A stretch of 64,000 nucleotides of DNA from Odontesthes bonariensis (Eukaryota > Chordata > Actinopteri > Atheriniformes > Atherinopsidae). The translations under genes were made by a program, and so were the position numbers. The notes beneath the pieces were generated by a model. The model saw only the letters and a list, made by a program, of their open reading frames with translations, made no database searches and had not been told where the DNA came from. Shown piece by piece: positions 14,191 to 23,700 of this stretch; position 1 is the first letter of the stretch; each line of letters starts with the position of its first letter. The DNA lies in the NCBI RefSeq assembly GCF_027942865.1, contig NC_134526.1, forward strand, positions 1,007,001 to 1,071,000, written 5' to 3'.

Positions 14191-14945
14191 GAAGTTAATC
14201 TAGTCAGTTGCTTTTTTGTTTAATCTTGCTGATAATCCTCAACAAGAGAAGTTAAAGTGTCATGTTTGTCTTTAAAAATAGCTCATCGTGGGTGATAAAT
14301 GTGCACAGAAAGTAACTTTAACTTGTTTTCCAAGTTGCATGAATTAATAAAAAAGGATTAAAATGCTGTTTGCTTCCAACCTGACGGAGATTCTGAGAAC
14401 TTCTTTTTTAACAAAGTGAAATCCAACATATTTAACAACATGTTTTGTTGAATCCAAATCTAACTTCCATGGCTTTGACCTGCAGCTACAGCAGCTCATA
14501 TATGAACTATCAACGCGTACTTGCACGCATGCCTGCAGAAAAGTATGTGCCTGTAAATTACTCCCATCGCTCAGGCTGCCGGCCGCGGGCCGTACATGTG
14601 ACGGCAGATCCACCCGTCAGCCTGATTCCTCGAGCTTTCATTCCACATCAGAACTCTGCCAGCATCACAGATTAAGTCGTAATGCCTGGTTCCCGGCGCC
14701 AGTGTCAGAAATCAAAGGCTGCTGTCACACAAAGATAACTGGGACTCGGGTGTGGAATGGTTTGTTGGTCCTGTTAAGGGCAGGGTTCACTTAGTTAAGC
14801 AGTCTAATAGTCCACATATGTTCAAGAAAATGGGAGAAAAGTGCAGAAACAGGTGAGAAAACGTCTGAAGTAGAGCTGAGAACCTTCGTTTATCTGCACA
14901 AAAACACCTGAAGTCGCACCGAGGCTGCGGCCTGTCGCCCATTGC
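14191..14945. other. Unassigned spacer
   Basis: I see no conserved coding exon, RNA gene or clear repeat here. Short open frames exist on both strands (for example 14445-14675) but have no recognisable domain. The stretch lies between two transposon-derived blocks. Confidence 0.4.
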
Positions 14946-15207
14946 TATTCAATTCAATTTTATTTATATAGCGCCAAATACAACAAATGTCATCTCAAGC
15001 CACTTAGATAATAAAGTCCAATTCAAGCCAATTGGAATTCAATTAATTGTAATCATAATTATTCATAAAATAATCCAATTCGTTCATATAGAGCCAATTC
15101 AAAAACAATTTCCTAGCTAAGGAAACCAACAGATTGCACTGAAACTTTTTTTTTTTCGGTCCAATCTCCCGTCCTGAGTGTGCCTGAGGCGACTGTGGAG
15201 AGAAACA
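14946..15207. repeat. Common teleost dispersed repeat fragment
   Basis: The block opens with attcaattttatttatatagcg-type sequence followed by cacttagataataaagtcc and ccaattcaaaaacaatttcctagctaagg. That combination recurs widely in fish intergenic DNA. It is interrupted and diverged, and runs into the L1-like fragment at about 15208. I recognise it as a dispersed repeat but cannot name the family. Confidence 0.55.
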
Positions 15208-15975
15208 GGGCAATGATGGCAATAGAACCGTTAGCGATAGCAATAACATCCCACCCATTAATAAAGAGAAACACATAGGGGGTGTCACTCACAAAATTTC
15301 ATTGTATGCTGACGATGTCCTAATTTATTTGACAGAACCGGAGTTGTCAATACCCACATTATTAGAAACATTAACCGAATACGGTGTTATCTCTGGATAG
15401 TTGGAGTGTTGTAGTGCCACTTAACACAGCTGGGACTAAAATATCGAGACATAATATACCCTTTCAATGGTGCTCTGAGAAATGAACATTTCTGGGCCTT
15501 CAGATTCCCAATGTATGTTCAAAGGCTTTTTCTCTAAACTATCTAAAACTGAAGCGGAGCTTAAAAGGTGGCTGAACCTTCCTGTCTTTGGTGGGTCGAA
15601 TAAGTTGTGTTAAAATGAATGTCCTGCCGAAATGTCTCTTTCTGTTTCAGATGCTACCCACTACGGTACCTAAATACCTCTTTAAACAGCTGCATTCAGC
15701 TCTATCTGGGTTTATATGGAAGGGCAAAATTCCCAGAATAAGGTTAAAAATCCTTAAGGGAACACCTCAGGAAGGCGGACTGAAACTCTAATTACTAGGC
15801 AGCACAGTGCCGGGCGGTCTGGGTATGGAAAGATGGGTACAGATGGAACATTATGATATTAATTCCATGTGTCTTGCATCAGTCCCATATGTTCCTTCAC
15901 TCAAACAACTATGCACGCTGACGACAAATCCATTCATAAAACACACTTTTAAATTGTGGTCTGATTTACGTAAAG
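15208..15975 (+). pseudogene. Decayed L1-like LINE ORF2 fragment
   Basis: Translation across several frameshifts and stops gives pieces typical of a fish L1 ORF2. MAIEPLAIAI is followed by a broken form of the YADD catalytic region (ADDV near 15310), then LTEPELSIPTLLETLTEYGV, then LPKCLFLFQMLPTTVPKYLF and GFIWKGKIPRIRLKILK, then EGGLKL. A further piece near 15815-15975 resembles the region after the palm/thumb. The series runs on the + strand in correct order. It is truncated at both ends, and several stops (for example near 15399 and 15790) make it non-functional. The downstream boundary coincides with another dispersed repeat at about 15985. Confidence 0.8.
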
Positions 15976-15984
15976 CACTCATTA

Positions 15985-16370
15985 CATATCATCACATTAC
16001 GGTCATTCTGCAGACGCTTTTATCCAAAGCGACTTACAATCAGTGTGTTCCACATCGGTAGGCAAAAGAACTTCAGGTCACAAGAAATCATAAGTGCATT
16101 TCCTTCTAAAACCAAACACCTAAGAGCAAAACTAGTGCTAGAGTAAGTGCGGTAAGTTAGGTACCGAGACCAATGGGAAGACAATTTAGAAAACAGATCA
16201 GTGCGTAAGGAGCTGGGAAGAAGCAGGTGATGTCCTCAGAGGGCGGATCTGGGTAGTGTTTCCTGCAGAGATGGTTTGCAGTCTGCGGCCAAAGATGGGC
16301 AGCGACTCAGCTGTCCTGACATCAGTCGGGAGATCGTTCCACCATCGGGGGGCCAGAACAGAGAAAAGGG
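15985..16370. repeat. Dispersed teleost repeat with gacgcttttatccaaagcga core
   Basis: The segment contains the very common fish motif gcagacgcttttatccaaag followed by cgacttacaatcag. Downstream is a diverged body ending in text like cagctgtcctgacatcagtc and gatcgttccaccat. I know this arrangement as a recurrent interspersed repeat in fish genomes but will not assign a superfamily from memory. No coding capacity is evident. Confidence 0.55.
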
Positions 16371-17513
16371 TTAGGGTTAGGTTAGGGTAGGGAAAGGGTT
16401 GTCCACTCCTCCGAAGAGGAGAGGAGGTGCACGCTCGCCACTGACTTTCGCCACAGTGCCCCTAAAATAAATTTAAATTAGGACAAACATAAAACGGATA
16501 TTCCAAATTCCCTTACTTTCCCATAATTGGTTTCATCTTAGGCTTATATTTCGTATTTCTCTTTCCTTTCAACACACTATTCTTGGCAACGTTTCGACAT
16601 AGTTTTGTCTTCCTCAGGCCTAGTGTGTTTCTCTGTTTCTGTTATTTTGCTTCTGTTCGCTCCGTTTTTCGTGCTACTGTCTGTGCTTCCTTTTGCTCCT
16701 ATTTATATGCTTTCGGTCGCTCCGTATTTCGTGCTCCTGTTCGTACTTTCTGTTTGTGCTTCCTTCTGTTACTGTTTCTATCTCAAAATTTAGGTTTAGG
16801 CACCCCCTTTACTTTACATCCTTCCAATATCCTTAGGGTTAGGATTGGGGTTAGGGTTAGGATTGGGGTTAGGGTTAGGGTCAGGGCCAGGGTTAGGTTT
16901 AGGGCCAGGGTTGGGATAGGGATAGAAAAATTGGGGGGGGCACTGCGACTAACGGTCAGTAGGACCTGGCTGAGTTAGGGTAGGGAAAGGGTTGTCCACT
17001 CCTCCGAAGAGGAGAGGAGGTGCACGCTCGCCACTGACTTTCGCCACAGTGCCCCTAAAATAAATTTAAATTAGGACAAACATAAAACGGATATTCCAAA
17101 TTCCCTTACTTTCCCATAATTGGTTTCATCTTAGGCTTATATTTCGGATTTCTCTTTCCTTTCAACACACTATTCTTGGCAACGTTTCGACATAGTTTTG
17201 TCTTCCTCAGGCCTAGTGTGTTTCTCTGTTTCTGTTATTTTGCTTCTGTTCGCTCCGTTTTTCGTGCTACTGTCTGTGCTTCCTTTTGCTCCTATTTATA
17301 TGCTTTCGGTCGCTCCGTATTTCGTGCTCCTGTTCGTACTTTCTGTTTGTGCTTCCTTCTGTTACTGTTTCTATCTCAAAATTTAGGTTTAGGCACCCCC
17401 TTTACTTTACATCCTTCCAATATCCTTAGGGTTAGGTTAGGGTTAGGTTAGGGTTAGGGATAGGGTTAGGTTAGGTTAGGTTAGGGTTAGGGTAGGGTTA
17501 GGTTTTCTGTTGG
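16364..17513. repeat. 593-bp tandem duplication with telomere-like TTAGGG tracts
   Basis: A block starting gttagggtagggaaaggg at 16381 is repeated from 16974 at an offset of 593 bp. The two copies are almost identical across about 460 bp. Each copy ends in degenerate TTAGGG/TTAGG repeats (about 16835-16920 and 17427-17505). The first tract is mixed with attggggttaggg and cagggccaggg variants; the second is mostly ttaggg and ttagg. This resembles an interstitial telomere-like or subtelomere-type repeat. Open frames at the same place in both copies follow from the duplication and show no recognisable domain. Confidence 0.85.
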
Positions 17514-17852
17514 AGGGACCAGAAACTGTTGGGACCAGAACCTGTTGGAGGGACCAGAACCTGTTGGAGGGACCAGAAACTGTTGGGACCAGAACCTGTT
17601 GGAGGGACCAGAACCTGTTGGAGGGACCAGAAACTGTTGGGACCAGAACCTGTTGGAGGGACCAGAACCTGTTGGGACCAGAACCTGTTGGAGGGACCAG
17701 AAACTGTTGGGACCAGAACCTGTTGGAGGGACCAGAACCTGTTGGAGGGACCAGAAACTGTTGGGACCAGAACCTGTTGGAGGGACCAGAACCTGTTGGG
17801 ACCAGAACCTGTTGGAGGGACCAGAACCTGTTGGGACCAGAACCTGTTGGGA
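17512..17852. repeat. 16/19-bp minisatellite
   Basis: The array has about 19 copies of gggaccagaacctgttgga (19 bp), interspersed with a 16-bp version lacking gga and an aaactgtt variant. All frames are open in places, as expected for a stop-poor repeat. It directly abuts the TTAGGG-like tract. Confidence 0.95.
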
Positions 17853-18129
17853 CCTCGGGAACAAAGCGAGCTCACAGGTGTTCTGTGTGGAATGCGTTCA
17901 GCCTTCAGCTCAGAGTTTATCCAACAAACCGACACACACACAGGGATTACGTTGCCATGGTGATGTGAGCCCGTGGCGTTTTCCCACAGCGAGCAGCTGA
18001 ACGGGACGCCGTCAGGTGACAGCTGATGGTTTGGTGCCCGAGGCCGACATTCGACTCAAGTTTACCCGAAGAAGTCAGGAGCACAAAGTAGTGAAGCAAC
18101 GTTTTTATACCTTTGTTTTACTATTCCTC

Positions 18130-19005
18130 CCAAAGTCCAGAGTCCAGATCCAGAGTCCCGATCCAGAGTCCCGACCCAGAGTCCCAGAGTCCTGATCCAG
18201 AGTCCTGACCCAGAGTCCTAGAGTCCTGATCCAGAGTCCTGACCCAGAGACCTGATCCAGAGTCCTGACCCAGAGTCCTGACCCAGAGTCCAGATCCAGA
18301 GTCCTGACCCAGAGACCTGATCCAGAGTCCAGATCCAGAGTCCTGATCCAGAGTCCTGACCCAGAGTCCCAGAGTCCTGATCCAGAGTCCTGACCCAGAG
18401 TCCCAGAGTCCTGATCCAGAGTCCTGACCCAGAGTCCTAGAGTCCTGATCCAGAGTCCTGACCCAGAGACCTGATCCAGAGTCCTGACCCAGAGTCCTGA
18501 CCCAGAGTCCAGATCCAGAGTCCTGACCCAGAGACCTGATCCAGAGTCCAGATCCAGAGTCCTGATCCAGAGTCCTGACCCAGAGTCCCAGAGTCCTGAT
18601 CCAGAGTCCTGACCCAGAGTCCTAGAGTCCTGACCCAGAGTCCAGATCCAGAGTCCTGACCCAGAGACCTGATCCAGAGTCCAGATCCAGAGTCCAGATC
18701 CAGAGTCCTGACCCAGAGACCTGATCCAGAGTCCAGATCCAGAGTCCTGATCCAGAGACCTGATCCAGAGTCCAGATCCAGAGTCCAGATCCAGAGTCCA
18801 GATCCAGAGTCCAGACCCAGAGACCTGATCCAGAGTCCAGATCCAGAGTCCTGATCCAGAGTCCTGATCCAGAGTCCCAGAGACCTGATCCAGAGTCCTG
18901 ACCCAGAGTCCAGATCCAGAGTCCAGATCCAGAGTCCAGATCCAGAGTCCAGATCCAGAGTCCAGATCCAGAGTCCCGACCCAAAGACCCAGAGTCCTGA
19001 TCCAG
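18130..19005. repeat. 13-bp minisatellite with about 219-bp higher-order repeat
   Basis: The basic unit is gagtcctgatcca, with ccagat, ccgac and acctgat variants. A run beginning with the rare cctagagtcctgatcc junction at 18217 recurs at 18436, an offset of 219 bp, and the order of variants is preserved. This points to duplication of a multi-unit block. Confidence 0.93.
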
Positions 19006-20519
19006 GAAATATATAAAGAAATGAAGCTGATCAGGACTTTCTTCTGTAAATTTAGGAGAACGACTGCTGTCAGAAACTAATAAAATCTTTAAATCTTTAA
19101 AGTTAATATTTGCTTCTGTTCACACACAAACCAACTGTCACTCTTCGGGGTAATAAGTCCTTAAATATATAAGATATATGTAATATATCATAACTAAAAA
19201 AATGGGTTCCAATCTACTGCCCGCCCTAAAAAAAAGTTTAGTTCAGTCTCCTGTCACATATAAACTTTGAATGAGGTCTCTGTGATGTCGTATGGCTGAG
19301 TTATGAGGCCTCCAAAACAGGGCAGTTTTTGCTCGTCAAGTGCTTTTCAATCGATTTTCCCATTGAATTTTTCGCTTCTGCGATTCCCAAAATGGAGAAG
19401 ACAGGTTAACGAGGCGTTGCCCCGGTAACAGGAGCAGGTGCGGGCTCCTAACGCGTCGCTACGGAGACGGAACCAGCTGCGGCTCGTCAAACTGACATGC
19501 GACACACACTATGGCTTCTTAAAATTAGACTAATTTTGACTGCACTCGACTGTCTCGAACAAACGGTCGCTGTTCGAAAAGTAAAAGTCGTATCCGAATA
19601 ATAATTTAACCGTCAGCGCCCCAAGAGACGGCAGAAGCCAGCGGTGTAATTTTCATTCGGCTACTATGAGTGGCTGTTGTTTTATGGCAGTTTTAAAATA
19701 ATTTTTCACATTGATTTTATGATTTTAGGCCTTTATTATGGAAATGGAGAGGCGACCTCTGGGCTCAGAGGCAATTTGTAAGAAATATGTGTGGCAGAGC
19801 TCAATGAGTGTGACTTTGGGTGAAAGAAGACAAAAATGCCTTCGTTTTGAAGTAACATTTGTCCAGATCGGGCAGATATTTTGGACATGAGAGACATTTG
19901 TTTGAGGAATTGGTGCAGTATCGAATTTATAGTGGGCAGTAGAATGGGAGAAACACCTGAGCTGAGATGTAGTCTTCCTAAAACGTAAACTGCCGTTGTG
20001 TAAAAGCTGTATAATATATCAACAAACCCTTTGGTTCAGTTAAAGCCGAGAGTCTCCTGTCACATATAAACTTTGAATGAGGTCTGTGCGATGGTTTATG
20101 GCTGAGTTATAAGGCCTCTAAAATAGGCCATTTTGGCGCTCAATTTTTTTATTTCCAATGCATTTTCCCATCCGCAATTTTCCAACTTTTTCCCATTTTG
20201 CCGGAATTCCTTTTGACTAACGAGAGCCAAAAGTCATAGCACACCATTCCCGATCGGTGCGCACGCAGCGGTGCGCTTTTTATGTCGGTCGGACCATCGC
20301 TGCCAGACTAGTAGCGCTCCGAACTTTAGGGCCAAAACGGAAAAATAAGTCTGGCAACAGAGTAATGTGTGTGTCTAATGCCTTCGGTATTGGCTCCCAT
20401 AGTAAATATGACCTCATAATGTTCTCCTGACAGCTTTCATCTCAGATTATAAATCTATTGATAAAACAGCAGCTTTAACTTCTGATTTCACATATTTTCA
20501 GCCGGTTAATGAACACATT
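19006..20519. other. Intergenic spacer with an 806-bp-spaced direct repeat
   Basis: No coding exon is recognisable. A segment starting gtctcctgtcacatataaac at 19246 recurs at 20052 (offset 806 bp). Similarity extends about 80-120 bp through ggctgagttat and a second block rich in cattttcccat. This is probably two copies of an unnamed dispersed repeat, or a duplicated module of one element. The rest is unassigned sequence upstream of the keratin promoter. Confidence 0.6.
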
Positions 20520-20559
20520 TTAAATTATTCCAAACCGCTGAAACACCATAAAAAGAAGC

Positions 20560-20767
20560 AGTAAAGTGCCCCCCCCCGGTGCCCCCCCCCGGTGCCCCCC
20601 GGGGCAGCTGCATTCCTGCTGTGTGGGTGTGGGTGGTGACCCCACCTCCTCACCTGCAGCACCACCCACCTGCATGCCTTTAAAAGCAGCAGCCATCCCC
20701 ACTCCTCCTCACTTCTCTCCTCTCCTGCTCCTGAGAAGACAGACAGACACTCCTCTTCTACTCCATC
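20560..20767 (+). promoter_or_regulatory. Probable keratin core promoter and 5' UTR
   Basis: A TATA-like ctttaaaagc lies at 20678-20687, about 80-90 bp before the keratin ATG at 20768. A start site near 20708-20715 and a 5' UTR of roughly 55 bp are therefore likely. Upstream are C-runs (20571-20602) and CACCC/GGGTG boxes around 20620-20670, the type of site bound by KLF/SP factors in epithelial promoters. The TATA spacing is seen in the sequence; factor binding is inference. Confidence 0.6.
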
Positions 20768-23700
20768 ATGACGACCATGATGTACTCACGCAGCTCCATG
20801 GGCGGCGGCGGCGGCGGCGGTCTCGGCCTGGGCGGCGGCCGAGCATCCTTCGGATCCAGCAGAGGCATGAGCTCCTTCAGCATGGCCGGGGGAGCCGGAG
20901 GCGGCGGCGTCAGGGTGTCCCAGGCCAGCCGGAGCTTCTCCGCTGGAGGCGGAGGCTTCGGATTCGGCGGCGGAGCGGGTGGAGGCGGCGGTGGAGGTTT
21001 TGGTGGAGGTTTTGGTGGAGGTGCAGGAGGCGGAGGAGGAGGAGGATTCGGTGCCGGCTTCGGGGGTGGAGCCGCAATGGACGACAGCCTGATCGGCAAC
21101 GAGAAGTTCACCATGCAGAACCTGAACGACCGGCTGGCCACCTACCTCAGCAAGGTGGGCATCCTGGAGAAGGCCAACGCCGACCTGGAGCTGAAGATCC
21201 GGGAGTTTGCCGAGACCAAGATCGGCCCGTCCACCAGGGACTTCAGCGCCTTCTTCATCACCATCCAGGAGCTGCAGGGCAAGGTGAGGCCAGGGGCATC
21301 ATGGGAGGCAGGGGCATTATGGGAGGCAGGGGCATCATGGGAGGCCGGGGGCATCATGGGAGGCCGGGGGCATCATGGGAGGCCGGGGGCATCATGGGAG
21401 GCAGGGGCATCATGGGAGGCCAGGGGCATCATGGGAGGCCAGGGGCATCATGGGAGGCAGGGGCATCATGGGAGGCCAGGGGCATCATGGGAGGCCGGGG
21501 GCATCATGGGAGGCCGGGGGCATCATGGGAGGCAGGGGCATCATGGGAGGCCGGGGGCATCATGGGAGGCCGGGGGCATCATGGGAGGCAGGGGCATCAT
21601 GGGAGGCCGGGGGCATCATGGGAGGCCGGGGGCATCATGGGAGGCAGGGGCATCATGGGAGGCCGGGGGCATCATGGGAGGCCGGGGGTCTGTCAGTTGC
21701 TGCTGCTGCTCTTCTTTCATCAACGTTTTTAGATCTTTGTCAAAATCTATCCAAAAGGTGTCAACATAGCTCCTGTTTTTTTTAAGGTAGCGGGAAAAAA
21801 ACCTTAAAAATGATGTATGGGAGATCAAAGGTGACAACATAGCTCCTGTTTTTTTTAAGAAAACAGGAATAAAAACTTAAAAAATGAAGTATGGAAAATC
21901 AAAGGTGACAACAGCTCCTGTTTTTTTAAAGAAGCAGGAAAAAACCTTAAAAAAATGATGTATGGAAGATCAAAGGTGACAATATATCCTGTTTTTTTTT
22001 AAGGTAGCAGGAAAAAAACCTTAAAAATGATGTATGGGAGATCAAAGGTGACAACATAGCTCCTGTTTTTTTTTTTTAAAGAATACAGGTAAAAAATCTT
22101 AAAAAATGAAGTATGGAAGATCAAAGGTGACAACATAGCTCCTGTTTTTTTAAAGAAGCAGGGAAAAACCTTAAAAAATGAAGTATGGAAGACTTAAAGA
22201 AATAGAAAAAAAATAAAGTTTGTGGTTCAGCAGCTGAAAAGTTGGAATATTTCTGTAAACACAGTTCAACAGAAATTAGATTTATTTTAAAAAAGCACAA
22301 GATGTTTTAAGATGGATGCAGTGAGAGGTGACCCAGAGGCCTCTGTGATTGGACGGCAGTCTCAGGTGAACCACACCTGTGATGAAATGATCCAGGTGTA
22401 AGCCATCGTCTTCCATCTTCCTTTTTCTGAAGGAACTCAAACATGATTCTCTCCGGTTTTCCTTCCATCCTCACCGTTACTTTACTTCCTGTTTTCAGAT
22501 CCAGGACGCCATCATCTCCAGAGGTACCGTCATGCTGAGCATCGACAACGCCAGACTGGCTCAGGACGACTTCAGGATGAAGTGCGTGACGCCTTATCTT
22601 CCTCTTTTCTTCCATTTTCTGCCATTCTGTCAGACTTTCTGTCTTAATCAGCCGTTTCTAATTATCTTCATTTGGTTTGTTCTGAATAACTTCTGTGAAT
22701 TTAAATTTAAATCAAACTAAACTCCTGGTGGTTCGAACCTTGAAATGAGCTGAAGATTCTGATTATTTTGGTTTTCTAGTCAAATCACCGTTGAGTTCAG
22801 TGTTCATTGTGAAAGCCTGTTATTAGAAGCTAAAGTGCGCCCTCTGCTGGCTGTGAGATGAACTGCAGCAGGTGGATAAACCTGATTATAACATTCAGCT
22901 GTAAAGGGAAAAATGATGTTTCCTCGTTATTAAACACAGTTTAAGTTTGTGAAACAGAACCCCAAAGACAAAGAGGAGAAGTTACTGACATTTGCTCATT
23001 TAAAAGCGGCTACAATATGATTCTACAACATGTTTAATGAATTCTTTAAAACGTTTTATTTCCAATGTTCAGAATTCTGTTTAAAGGTTTCAAATTGAAA
23101 TTTCTTTCGGCAACATTTTCTTATTCTAAATCTGAGCAGAAGTAGAGTTTATGCTCATTTTGACTCGTGTTTTTAAACTTTAAGGTTTGGTTTGATCTTT
23201 ATTCGACTGTGACGGTCTGTTAAAGGTTTGAGAACGAGCTGTCCATGCGTCAGTCGGTGGAGGCCGACATTGCCGGGTTGAAGATGCTGCTGGGAGAAGT
23301 GAGCGTGTCCAAGACCGACCTGAGCATGCAGATCGAAAGCCTGAAGGACGAGCTGGTGTCCATGAAGAGCAACCACGAGGAGGTAACCGGATGGGACCAG
23401 CAACAGAACATCCGGCTCTTCTTATGTGTAAAATGTGTAAAACGTCCTGACGCTCTCCTGTCCTGCAGGACCTGATGTCCATGCGCACTCAGGTGTCCGG
23501 CCAGGTGAACGTGGAGGTGGACGCTGCTCCTCAGGAAGACCTCACAAAGATCATGGAGGAGATCAGAGAACACTACGAGGCCGTCTCCGCCAAAAGCCGC
23601 AAAGAGCTGGAGGGCTGGTTCCAGTCCAAGGTAGAAACCCGACTGTGTGGTAAAGACTTTACATTAAAAGAGCCGCTGGTTTCATGTGGTTGACGACGCC

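Noticed and set aside
16583..17451. Paired hydrophobic frames as a duplicated small membrane protein
   Set aside because: The duplication is of the whole 593-bp block including non-coding and TTAGGG-like DNA; no domain is recognised.
17512..17852. Possible CRISPR-like array
   Set aside because: The units are contiguous with no unique spacers, and the genomic context is vertebrate; it is a minisatellite. The same applies to every other array in the window.
19212..19943. ctactgccc / gggcagtag inverted pair as transposon ends
   Set aside because: Only about nine bases match, there is no convincing target duplication, and the internal repeat structure does not respect these ends.
20566..21732. 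Alternative Arg-rich frame through keratin exon 1
   Set aside because: It is a shifted reading of GC-rich Gly codons and runs into the intronic minisatellite. The keratin frame has the rod motifs and correct splice sites.
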